Assembly: GCF_036417845.1 (NCBI RefSeq)
Contig: NC_089979.1
Location: forward strand, 46,508,775 to 46,572,774
Direction: 5' to 3'
Source: Apteryx mantelli
Taxonomy: Eukaryota; Chordata; Aves; Apterygiformes; Apterygidae
DNA length: 64,000 nt
Shown: positions 23,575 through 35,400 of the stretch, piece by piece
How the letters are laid out: the number at the start of each line of letters is the position of its first letter
How positions within the stretch are numbered: position 1 is the stretch's first letter
Program-made: the position numbers and the translations under genes
Notes under the pieces: generated by a model
Databases searched by the model: none
What the model was told of the DNA's origin: nothing
The model's input: the letters and a program-made list of their open reading frames with translations, nothing else

Positions 23575-26500
23575 GTGGAAGATGCTTTAATTCTTTCAAT
23601 TCTTTTAGAAGTGATGCAGTCTAATAGATAACTATGATTTGTCAACATGCAAAAGGCATCACCTACTCATTTCAGAAAACTGCCCACAAGTATTTGAACT
23701 GTTGGATATGCAAGACTGCATTAATTTTGGTTGGCTTTTCCTAATTCCTCAGCTATACTGTATGAATTTTCAATGACCAAGAAGTTAATATGATGTAATG
23801 AAGCATGTGTACCCTCCCCATACACACATACACCTCCAGTATAGTTTGAGAATTGCTGTCTTACTGCCCACCTCATCAGCAAAAATGTGAAGCCAGTTTC
23901 CCTGGATGCAAGGCCCTTGCTTCTTCACTGGATGGTTTGGAGCTACCTTCAGACCGACAGCTCACTTATCAACTGCTCCTCTCTGAGCTGCACCTCCCCT
24001 CCTTTCCCCTTCTCCTCACTTAGTAACCTTTTTCCTTCCTGATAATATTTGATCTCATCCACTTGTACCTTCTCCCTCTGGAAGGCCTGGGTCACTCTTC
24101 TGAGCCTTTTCTGTGGTCTGCGAAGAACTTAGAGTAGCTTCAAGCAGCCTAGAGGCTTTGTTCCTAGGAGTTGCTGCTGCTTCTCTTCTTCCTCCCCAGC
24201 ATCACTCTATATTTTGAGAAATGTTGGGCCACAGCAGCACAAGCAATTAGAGGTATGACTTTGCTCTCAGATCATCTTTTATTTAACGACAAATCATCTT
24301 TACATTGAGTTGGTCTTCTCAAGATTTTACAAAATTAAGACTGTACCAGGGATATGTTAGAGGTGTGAGGATGAAGAAATTCCCATGTGCTCATCTGTTT
24401 TGATTGTGTCTTGTTATTTTAAGTTTCAAAGATTGTACTTGAAAGCAGAATTAATGTGAGCTTAGAGACTGTACTTGATTTAAAGCAGACCCATACTGGC
24501 AGTGTTGCAAACAGAAGTTAGTAGCATAACAAAGGAGATAGCTGCATTGTGCCTTACTGGATGAGCCAAGTTTGACTTGCTAACATAGAAAAAGAATGTT
24601 TCTATTAAGACATGACAGCTAGAAAAGTGAAGTAGCAGACCTGTTTGTGAAGGGAGTGCTCAGTTAATAGAAGCAAACTGGGAAAGACCAAGTCCTTCAT
24701 AGACAGTTTTTCATAACCTGTAGACTAACAATCTCTTCAGAAAGTATGGAGGACAGGCAGGAGGCAGAGCTATGTGCTCTCTCTTTACCCACATATTGCT
24801 TCTCTGTTTCTTTTGACTCCTCCACACTTTTTCTTCGTGACTTTCATTCCCCTAATGCATTTATTTTTGTTGTGTTAGATGTTCTATAAAAATCTTTGGG
24901 CCAGAAATATGGCAATTAATATATGGAAATCGAATTCTTTGTTAATATTTGCCTTTTTTTGCTTTGCAATGTATAGTGGTTTTGTTTTTTCTTTTCTTCT
25001 TGCTGATGCCTGGAATTTCTTGGCTTCTCACTAAGGCAGTAGATTAGAAAGTTTAATAAAGTATAGGTACATTGTAAAGCTATTTTTAAAATTTACCTAA
25101 ATAAAACAGCTAGCAAAGATTTAGGCATTTTACAGATGCAAAAGTCATAGCTAAATGACAAATATCCTAAGTATTTATTTTTTAAAAGTAGTCATTCCTT
25201 TAATAAAATAAAATTATAGATAGCTGCTTAGTAACCTCATGAAAAAATTGAACATGTCATAAACAATAAAACTTCTCTCTGTTTTGTCCAAAGGAGGTCT
25301 TCAATGTTTATGGATCTTTTAGCGTACCCTAAAGGATACCAAATTGAAGATGTTCGGGTTGAAGAGGAAGCAAACTGCACAGACAAGATTTCTTTTATAT
25401 AAATTCCTACAAGCAGCTCCATTTACAGCAAAATAAATCAAAACCAATACCTTAAGTTTCAGCAAGCTGGCAAACAATGCAACATCTCTGTTTTCTGAGT
25501 GAAATCCTGCCTAGATGATGAATGGCATGGCTATGGTATTGCTTTCTTTATTGTACATAGGAATTTTTATGAATAAAAATGACAGAAAGGAAAAAATAAT
25601 ATCTTTCTGTTTCACCACTGTGGGACAGCAGCAGAAAATGGAAAAAAAATAAGTAAAGGTATGGAAATAGCATATGGTTCTCATACTGAATGTGACAGCC
25701 ATGCAGATCGTAGTAGGAAATCTGGTTAAGAGCAGTCATTGAAGAACTTCATGGGATTCCCTTCCCATTTGGAAAGAAGAGCTCAGGTAGCAGGACAGGA
25801 TACTGGCTGCACTTCTATTCATTACTGAAGCAGAAGGCATATTTAGTTTTCCATTGTGCATGCAACACAGTTATTCAGAGCCCTTTTTGTGGATGCTCAT
25901 CATGATACTGTGCTTAGGTACCAAAACAGTTCGAACACAGGTCCCTCTGTTCTTACACATCTCTTCATCTGGGTAGGTTGCAAAGTATCTTTGATGTGAG
26001 CTCTCTGCTTTATCTTCACAGAAGTGGGAACTGTGTAGCCTATTTGTAACCTAGGAAAACTGTTTTGTCTAGGTTGTGCTTTTCCCCAAAATTTTCTCTA
26101 AGTGATCGCTGAAGTTGTAAGATACATCATTAATTTTTTCCCTCCACTCATTGGAACTGGTGTCCAAGATGAAATAAAGAAACAGCGGGGAGTCAAAGAC
26201 CTGCCTTACTGTAAAAACAGAGTGGCCAGCTTATAAAAGGGCAAACGGCAAATTTGTCATCTCAAACACAGTTCATACACAGACTTCCTAAATTACTTTT
26301 TTTCAGTCTTTTTTTCTATGCAGGCTTTATAGAATTTGTCTTGCAAATCCACTTCTCAAATGATTTTACAGTATTTACTGGAAATGGTGAATTTAAGAAA
26401 TGGATGATTAATTCTTCCTTTCCTTCACATAAGTTAGCTCAGTATCTAGTTAGACTGCCCCCTACTATATATGCACATGCAACAAGAAAAAGTATCAGGA

Positions 26501-29500
26501 ACTATCTCGTGGCAGAAGCAGAGGAAAAATTCGGGGAACTGCAACGTAATTTCCTACTTCCTTACACATTTTCTCTGATGTTAGATATGTGAGATCAGAT
26601 CTAGAGAAAGAATCAGCAACATAAACCCAAATACAACGAGGCTTTTCAGGTCTGGAAGAGCAAAATACCTGCCTATCCTGCACAGCTGCCTGAGATGCCA
26701 GAGGCAAGGATTTTTTTAGAAGGAGGTGTTTTGAACACTAGTCATGTACTTAATATGCTTGGCAGACTTAGTGTGTTGGCAATGGGCATGGGATGGTGGT
26801 AAAGACTAGTTTTAGCCCCCAAAAGGTTTTTCCTAGATTCTTTCTACAGTCCATGAAAGAGAAAGTCCCTTCTTCAAGGTGAGTCAGAAATGGAAGCTAA
26901 TATTTGAATTACACCCCAGAGAGCCTCTCTGTTGTCACTGGCTATAGGCAGATGCAAGGAGGCTAGTGCTCTTTGGCAAAAGTTAGCCTGACCTTCATCA
27001 GTGTCACCCTGGGCATCTATTTCACACCTAAGCCCTTGACACCCCAGGACAAAGTCCTTTGGGAGACCCGATCTGGTAGACAGGCTACTCCTCACACACC
27101 TTGATGACAGCTTTTGTACAGCACAAAAAGCCACAGTCACAGCCTCTTTCACCCAAAAGCTGCCAGAGAAGGGATTTGTTACCCACCTCACACCTGAGAG
27201 GTGGGGAAGGGGGTTAGGGCACTTTCCAAGGCTGTGGTGACACTAAATGCAATACTCTCCTCAGCTGGGGGAGACTCAAGCTCCCATTTCTTGTGGTAAC
27301 AGCCAAGGTATAATGCACCAGGGTGTAGGGGAGGTCTTTCCCAACCCCTGCTGTTACGGGTGTGTGGCTGTGCAGAAAGGAAAGTGCGAACTGTGGGGCT
27401 GGGAGAGCATGCCAGAGGGAAAGTGCAATCCTCCAGACCACGGAGAAGACACTTCCTCAGTAGAGCATGTGTAGCAGGCCCTGTCCTCCAAATGTCTATA
27501 TATGTGATGCTCTCCTTGGCGATGTCCTGAGAATGAAAGTAGCACAATTATTGTAACTATAGCCTAAACTTTTTCCTGATTATATCTTTGCAGTCGTCAA
27601 ATAATATCCTTAGTAATGAAACTCTACTTACAATATGCAATTAAAAATATGTGTTTAATGCTAGAACTTTATACTTCTAAAATCCAGCTGACAGGTTTGT
27701 GATTCTAAATTTCATAAGCTAATTACTCATTGTTTTTAGAAATATTTCTTTTATTGTTACTTATTCTAAATCAGTTTGCCATTCATTTGACTGAGCAGTC
27801 CTTGCCCTTATGTCCTTATTGTTTGAGACCACACAGAAAGAACAAGGAAGTTGTGTTTATTTGGTTTTATTTATGGACCTTTGGGCTAGTTTTTGTATAT
27901 TCTGAGTTTTCTAAAAAGCCATGCCAGATTACTGTCTTTCAGAAAGTCTCCTCTATAAGGAGATATCTCCTGCAAATGAGTTTTCCCTTTATGCAGATCA
28001 AAGGCCTTTTCAATGCTCAGACTACAGCTATGTAAAATTTATAATCATCCTAATCTCTTCTTTAACATTTTTATGACTATGCTGATTATCAAATTCTGAA
28101 GATAAATAAAAATATTGTCATACTGATGTGTGGATGATTACTATTCAGGGTAGATGCTGCTGCTAAATAAAGAGGATTTCTAAAAGCTTCCAAAATTAGA
28201 TGCAAGCTCCTGTATCTGATGTCACTGAGCTGGCACAGAATGGAAATCAGGTCATTTTCCTCTGAAATGTGAAGTCTGGAGCTCCTCACTGCAGGCTTTT
28301 GTGCTTCCTCCCCTGTCATTTTGGGCAGGGTACAACCAGTGAGCTGTCACAATGTTGCAGCAGTAAATTTTGCCCTCAGTGTAAGCATTTCCCTTTAAAC
28401 TCATTGTGAACATGCTGATGAGCGCATACAGAACATATGCTGAGGTTGACGGTAGGTTAATTGCATTATAGTAATACTTTGTGGCATCAGCTCTGATCAG
28501 GGCTCCAAATGGCAGGACACTACGTGTACGAGTAAGAGCCAACCTGTCCCTGACAGGCTAAACAACAATGTCCAGATCCATCACAAGGTCTCCTTAGACC
28601 CCAACACCTAAGATTAAGCCTGTGCTGGGGCGTAAAACAGCTTTGTTTTGACTTGAAAACTGAGATTTATTGCACAAAGCCCATTGTAAAAAACCCAGGA
28701 TATGCACAGCTGTTTTGTCTCAGAGGTAATGAAATACCCCCACACTAGAAGATCTTGAGCATATTGACATACAAATGAAAACATGTAGGTTCATGCATTG
28801 CTTCGTAATCCTTGGTCTAGTGTTGCCCAAGTAAGGAGCTCCTGAGCTCACCTGTGCCAGCTATGTGACTATACGCAACCATAACACGTGTTTCATCATG
28901 TCTGCCCAACGATGACATGGCTGGGAAGGGAAAACTGCACTTGTACAATAAGGAAACAGAAACAAAGCTATGCTACCTCTGCAATTTTTCTCATCCATAC
29001 CTTGGGGGTGAGTAACTATTATTCATAGGCTGTTTTCATTTTTTTCACAGCTACATGTAGGCTGAAGAGTAAAATTTGGGCTGTGCTGTCCGATTTTCCT
29101 GGCAATTTCTCAAAGCTTTCTTAAGAGGTAATCTTGTCTATGAGAAGCCTGGCACTTAGAGAAGATACATTACAGTATACGTGTACTAGAAGGAAGGTGA
29201 GATCTTCCCTATTACACAACAAGGCAAAGCATGGTTCTATCAGATATGGACATTTTAATGAGTAAAGGTCTAGGGGAAAAGTTACACCTCCTATGTAACC
29301 TGATCAGCAATATGTTGCAGAAGAGGAGGTGGTGTTCTGCCCTGCCCAAGCAGCAGGTATTATGACTCCTAAAGACAAAATATGGCTTGGCTTGCATGCA
29401 ATGGGTAAAGCTACAGCTACATGAAGAGAAACCTCAAGCACTGCTGGCCACAGCTTCCCAACTCTCCTGTCAGATGAAACATAGCGCAGCTATGCACAGT

Positions 29501-30519
29501 TGCCCAAAGCAGGGGAACTTTGCACTCTTCCCTTGGCCCTTTTCTTTGCAATAAAGGACTTCTTGGTAATAAAGGACTGTAATATCCTCCCTCCTACAAG
29601 ACTCAAGGGCTTGACTACCTTGGGAAAACATTCTCTCTGGCAGGCCCAAACTGCCAAAGTGGTGATTGCTTCTCACTGTGGCTACGTGTTTTCCGTGCAA
29701 CTAATTTTCAAAGGAAAATTTACAGTTCTCAGTGTAAATTTGATTCTGCTTCTCTTGGACGATATATGGTCTAATCTGGAGACAAACAATACTTTTCTCG
29801 GAGAACTTCAGCTGTCTGCACTGAAACAGTAATATATAGCATACAAACTTAATGTATTCCAGCATGAATATATCTATTTGCTGCTTCTGTTTGGGTATAT
29901 CTAGACAGGAAAGGCGAATACACACATGACACTTGGAAACACCTGACCTTGATGTCAACCTCATATCAGGCAGGCTTAACCAGAGGGTTAAGCATCTCTG
30001 AATATCTAATCTTTTTATTTTTGCTCCCAAAGTGGGCAAATGAGTCCCCTCATCTTAAAAGTATTTGACCAATACACAGTATTCATATACTGTCGCAGTA
30101 AAAAAATAAAGTATATTTTGTAGCACAGTCATGTATCTTACCCAGAAGGATACATCTCTGGTCACATTCAGCAGACTTTCTTTGATGTGTGAATACCACA
30201 GATTTCAGCACTATATTCTGTTTCAAAGAATTTTCAAGGTGTGGCATTGACAGTCCCCTTCATCACAGAATTAATATGCAAAACATTAGATTTTTGTAAA
30301 AATTGAGAGAGAAGTTAACTTTTCAGAAAAAAAAGAGATAAGATTCTCTATTCTTGAAAAAAAAATAATCTTATATGAACTTATATGTGTAGACTTGAAA
30401 AATTGTAAGGAAAATGAATTAAAACAAAAGTTTTCTAGGAGGATTCAAAAATGTAGCAACCTTCTGCATAGGTAGATAGATAGATCTCTGTATACTTCAG
30501 ATCAAGAAATACTGTCTCA

Positions 30520-30530
30520 CCACTAGATGG
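30520..30530 (+). promoter_or_regulatory. CTCF-like core (incomplete)
   Basis: CCACTAGATGG followed by AAA instead of C at the next consensus position. It equals the first 11 bases of the 14.74 kb motif, in the opposite orientation. About 1.8 kb upstream of FABP5. Confidence 0.25.
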
Positions 30531-30960
30531 AAATAGTGGATTTTTCATCTTCTGTTGCATTATCAGCACCTATATCTGAATACTATTTGCATATCATAAG
30601 CCATCTGCAGACAGCACTGCAGAAATATGAATCAGAAATTCTTTGCTAGCATAGATGGATTAAAGCCAAGATTTCTATTTCTAGTTAATGTCCCCAATTT
30701 ACAGGACTGAAGATTCCTAACTCTTGAAAAAATGGTTCTGTTTGATCCCTAATCTAATTGTTTTTAATTTATCCTTTCTGAAAGCAACCAGAAAAGAACT
30801 ACAGGGCAGACAGCATTTTGGTTCTGCTAACATGAATTAGGTAGTAAATATCAGCCTAATTTAAAATCTGCTCCGGAGTATCTTGTGCAAGACACACACA
30901 AAAAAGATAAAAGTGGAAGGAAGCTGAAAGTCTTGTGTTTCAATGTACCTATTTAATGAC

Positions 30961-30984
30961 AAAAAAAAAAAAAAAAAAAAAAAA
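30961..30984. repeat. Poly-A run (A24)
   Basis: Twenty-four consecutive A bases. It could be the tail of an old retroinsertion, but no body was recognised upstream. Confidence 0.95.
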
Positions 30985-32070
30985 GCAACGTGGCTTGCTG
31001 CCTTATGACAAGATGCTATAGCATTGTTTGCATATTAAAAGAAAACATAGAGTCAGGGAAGTGAAAGATAATTAAAGGCAGCTCAGTAGGGGAGGATAGT
31101 TAAACAGAAGGATTTAAAAAAAACTATTTAAAATGAGCTAATTATTTAGCGTATATTAATCTGGTCTTTTCTATAAAGTTTTGAAGCTTCTAACTGATTC
31201 AGTTTAGCTTTACTAACTTGCATCACTATAGAGTCTAAAGAGAAAGCCATACTTCTTGCTTTTAGTGTACCAAAACATTCAGATTCATGTCAGCTTCTGG
31301 TGTTGCAAAAATCTAGAACCAGCACAGAGACCTTGCTGTCTTTGTCCAGTTCTGACATCCCTATCCCAGACTCCTGGCCACTGCCACTCCATCAAAAAAA
31401 TCCAGGCACTAAGCATATCTTCCTTTTTTTTTTTTTCCTGGTCAAGAGTTGCTCTGGGTTTCATCTGTTCTGATGCATAGCCAAAAGAGGCAGATATCAG
31501 CATAACCCCAGTGATGGAAACGTCATCTTTGGGATACATTGGTACTGGAAATTCTGTTGTGATTTAGAAGTAGTAGCTTTTTTCAGAAAACACGACAGTG
31601 GCTTGCTCTCTGCTCACTGGGCAGAACTGGGCAAAAGATTTGCCAAAATCTCACAGAGCCCAATAACCGTGTGTATTTTGCGATGGTACTTCTGCGTCAG
31701 TTTGCATGAACAGCTACTGCTGCGTTTTCCCTTAAGAAGCAGAAATCAGGGCGCTGTAGTTTAACACACGCTGGGACCAAGGTAGCAAATTGCATTTTTC
31801 CAGTGCTGAGGAAGGAGCCTGCATTAAGGCCGTGATTTTTCCCATGTACTGCAAGCACCTGCGTAAAAGGCCCCAATTTTGTCCGGTCCCTACGCGCTGC
31901 CTGATCCCTGCCGGTGCGCCGCAGTGCAGATGAGAAGACACAGATTGCGGCAGCTCGGTAATAAATGCTACACCGAGGGGGTGCGGGGGGGCGCGGGGCC
32001 CCGCTGGCTGCATGTGCGTGCGCGCGGGGGCGCGGCGCGGCGCGGCACGGCGTGCCCGCTCTTGCCGCCG

Positions 32071-32160
32071 CGGGGCCGGGCCGGGCCGGGCCGGGCGGGG
32101 GCTGCCGGGGGCCGGGGCCGGGGCCGGGCGGGGGCGCCCGCGGGAGGGCGCCGGGGCCGC
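32071..32160 (+). repeat. G-rich GGGCC/GGGGCC block, G-quadruplex candidate
   Basis: Consecutive GGGCC units from about 32074, then GGGGCC-type units from about 32107 to 32133. There are far more than four G-runs of three or more with short loops on the plus strand. It lies 50-140 bases upstream of the TATA box, so it is promoter DNA rather than transcript. Confidence 0.75.
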
Positions 32161-32184
32161 GGCCGCGGCCGCGCCGGGCGCCCC

Positions 32185-32217
32185 ATTGGCTCGCGGCGGC
32201 GGCGGCCCCGCTATAAA
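32185..32217 (+). promoter_or_regulatory. FABP5 core promoter: inverted CCAAT box and TATA box
   Basis: ATTGG (reverse CCAAT) at 32185-32189 and TATAAA at 32212-32217, about 23 bases apart, inside otherwise pure GC sequence. The distance from TATA to the ATG is about 120 bases. A TATA box within a CpG island suits a regulated gene. Confidence 0.8.
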
Positions 32218-32267
32218 GGCGGCGCGGCCCCGGCACAGCGCGTCCTGCCGCCGCGCCTCCCCGGGGA

Positions 32268-32268
<1 letters not shown>

Positions 32269-32337
<69 letters not shown>
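32269..32337 (+). repeat. (GCC)23 trinucleotide repeat abutting the FABP5 start codon
   Basis: Twenty-three uninterrupted GCC units end directly at the ATG, so the last two units form the optimal Kozak context GCCGCCATGG. The tract lies in the 5' leader and in frame with the coding sequence. There is no stop in that frame upstream as far as 31879, but no ATG after the predicted transcription start other than the FABP5 one. Length polymorphism and strong RNA structure are likely. Confidence 0.95.
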
Positions 32338-32338
<1 letters not shown>

Positions 32339-32413
32339 TGGCCGTCGACGCGTTTTTAGGCAAATGGTGCCTCGTCTCGAGCGAGGGCTTTGAGGACTAT
32401 ATGAAAGAGCTGG
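32338..32413 (+). CDS. FABP5: FABP5 exon 1 (coding part)
   Basis: 76 nt encoding residues 1-25 and the first base of codon 26. The donor is CTGG|GTAAGG. It carries the N-terminal FABP signature. The ATG is the first after the predicted start site and has an ideal Kozak context. Confidence 0.95.
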
Positions 32414-35400
32414 GTAAGGAGCCAGGGGGCGCAGCCGGAGGGAGGCCGCGCTGCCCCCCGGCCAGGGCTGGCGGGGGCTGTTTTCGGCCGCGCCCGGCTG
32501 GCAGCGGGAGCCCGGCGCCGCGGCCGAGCCTCTGTCCAAGGTCTGCGCGGCGCCGAGACCCCGCCGCGCCCGGGGCGGGCATCGCTCCCCGCCTTAAATG
32601 CCGGGAACCCCTTAGCGCGAGGGGGCTGCTCGGTGGCGGGTCCCGCCGCCCCGGCGCCTCCCCGCTCCTCCGCTAGCGATGGGGCGCCGAGGCGCCCCCC
32701 GGCCGCGGCAGAGGCTCCTCTGGAGGCTCCTCGCCGGCGCTGCTCCTGCCTCGGAGCCGCGCTGTCACCGCGCTGTGTGGCTGCCGCGACAGTCAGACCT
32801 GCTGAACCCGAGCTGGTTTTCCAGGGAGTCAGCTCAGGTGTCTCTGCACTGGAGACAGAGATAAATCAGAACTGGATGAACTGTCTGTAGGTAACTGAGA
32901 GCTGGCTGCATTGCCACAGATGATTTGTATTCTTCTGTGTGCAGCACCCTTATCTGAGACGGGGTAGTCCTGGCTTGTTATCCCCACTTCCAGGTTGCTA
33001 TGTATTTTGTAACCCTAAGGCACTTTAAAAAGTACAGAATCAATGCCAGGAGCCTATTCTGAAAGCTGAGATTTCCCCCTTTCCTGTGAGCATCCTGCCA
33101 ACAGGTTACAGAAACCTTGTAGTGTCTGTGTGTAGCCCTGTGAATCCTGAATTATTTTCTGCACTTTAGTCACTCTGGAAAGCTAGGTTACCTTCTCAAG
33201 AGGTGGGAAATGTGGCCTTGAATCTCCTTGGAGGGAGAGGAGGAAGGAGTTCAGATCTCACATTCTTCATGTAAAGTATAAAACCATCACTGCATTTACA
33301 CTCTACAGATAGCGGTGGCTGTAATTGCATTTTGTGAGAAGCCTATCAGTATGCATTAGGTATGATCTGAGTATGCCTTCTAGAATGAGCCTTTTGGAAG
33401 ACTTTGGTGGAGGACAAGTGAGACTTTAAAGCTCAGTTCAGTTCATCCACACGGTGATGCCACACTGCTCACGTCTGATGAGCCAGGATTGCCAGGTTGT
33501 CAGTTGCAGTTTCAAAGTAGAAATTATGCACTGCAACCACTGAGCACCTCCCATGTGTAGGCAGCAGCTGAGTGGTGTTTGTTTGTTTTTAGATCCCAAT
33601 CTTAAAGTCACTTTTATTTTTTTTACAATTTAGGCAACTGAATTTACCTCAAGTCACACTTTAGAAGCCAGTCCTTTATTGGATCTCACCCTTGCTGACT
33701 GCTTACACAAACCTCTGCCTTTGATCCTAGCAAAATGCACTGTAAATGAGGTTCTGCAGGTTCTGCTCAGTCTGCATATAAGAATTTTTAAGGGTAGTGT
33801 GAAGAACTTTAAATTTTACTATTTGCCATATGGGAAAAATACACAGCTTGGGGGGAAAAAATGTGGCTCATCTGTTTAGTTGGATTCCAAGGCGCAGCTG
33901 ATGAAATAACTCACTGAATACTTTGCACTGGACACCAGCAAAGGCAGGGGGAGTTGCCATGATGATAACTTTCACTTCCAATCAGAAAACCTGGATTGAG
34001 GAGGACTGTTTTTTGTTATGGACATTATTTTCTCATTTACACCCCTGAGAAAATTGTTATCTTTGGGCTGTGGAGTCAGCCCTCACCAAAATAACCTATA
34101 CACTCCAGGGGAGCACTGTGCTGTATGTGACAGTGTTTTCTAACCACCCTAGCTGCAGAGCACAGATTTTGCTTACTTGGTGGCACTTTCTGCTCCATTT
34201 GGCTGCTTATCCATTCTCAGTTCAGACCTGCTCTTTCCAGTTTGATGGATTCCAGCTTGTTGCCCATATGCCTTCTTATTTATATCTATCTTCATCTATC
34301 AGATCAAAGAGACTCAAGCAAAACACTTGAACAGTACATGTAGGGGCTGAAGCAGGGTGAATCTTTTCTGGTGAAGTGTTTTGAAGACTGCTCTCTCAAG
34401 ATGATACTCTTACTGTGCTGAATTTTGAGTCATGTTGCAAAGGTCCTTGTGTGTGTTTGTGTATGTAAGCTCTGAGAACACTATTTTGCTGAAAGGAGTA
34501 TTCTCAGAGTTCCTTACTTTGCATACTGGATGTAGAAGATGAAATTTTAAAAACAGCATATTCGAAATTCTGTACAGAACTAAGGGGGGGGGTATCTGAA
34601 GTAAGCTGAAATAAATATGCAGGTGGATTCATCTGTCAGCTAAAAATTGTCTGCAGAATTTTTAAAGCATTCAAAAGTTGAAGGGAAAAGTTTTATATTG
34701 TTGCTTTTGTCTTCCTGATTATTGCTTATTTATGTTTGTAAAAATTCAATGCTGAATTTTGAGAGCTGCTAGTCCTCTAGAGTGCAAAATAGATTTAACT
34801 TTAGCTCTTTGACCAAGCAAGACAGTAACCCTGCAAATAAGCTTTTTTCCTTCCCTGTCAATGGATAATTAAAAACATCCTCTTTCTTTGTGGCTCTTGA
34901 GCTTTAGTTCTCAAGTGTACTTAAGTGCCTAATTAAATGGAAATTAGATGTCTGAGTTCTTGGTCGACCTGAGCCTTAGGGTTTAACTGACTTTGATATT
35001 GTTTCTCTTGCTTTGCAGGTGTGGGTATGGCCATGAGAAAAATGGGAAGTGTGGCCAAACCGGATGTCTACATTATTAAGGATGGAGATACAATCACTGT
35101 AAAAACAGAAAGCACCTTTAAAACTTCACAGTTCAGCTTCAAGCTTGGTGAGAAGTTTGAGGAAAATACGTTAGATGGCAGAAAAACTCAGGTCAGTGTA
35201 CTAGGCGTTCTACTGAGTAAAACCAATCCTTTGGGTGATTCACAGATAGAGATAATATTTTAAAAAACAGTTTTGATGCTCATATTAACAATGCTTTGTT
35301 TGATGGGCAGCTGCTGCTGTAAGTCTCATTGCTTAATCCAGAAAAACAAATTGATTTCAGTCTGCAAAGAGGGAGAATGCTGAAACTAATAATATAAGAC

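Larger units (their letters stand above)
20440..31850. other. Gene-free intergenic DNA between MRPL53 and FABP5
   Basis: AT-rich, without a recognised gene. Points inside: a possible decayed coding stretch (23136-23574), a somewhat GC-richer patch with overlapping chance frames (26870-27500), a CTCF-like motif (30520-30530), an A24 run (30961-30984) and a T-rich run near 31424-31437. ORFs at 26254-26592 and 29500-29832 (110-112 codons) have no recognisable domain. Confidence 0.55.
31860..32830. promoter_or_regulatory. CpG-island promoter of FABP5
   Basis: Extremely GC- and CpG-rich around the first exon, with a core promoter: inverted CCAAT box (ATTGG at 32185-32189) and TATA box (TATAAA at 32212-32217). 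Transcription would start near 32240, leaving a leader of roughly 95 bases that is mostly a GCC repeat. Upstream lies a GGGCC/GGGGCC-rich block. Long frames on both strands here (up to 280 codons, with poly-Arg, poly-Pro or poly-Ala runs) are composition artefacts. Confidence 0.85.

Noticed and set aside
31697..32539. 280-codon minus-strand frame with a long arginine run
   Set aside because: It is the antisense reading of the GCC repeat and CpG island. No start context, splice site or recognisable domain.
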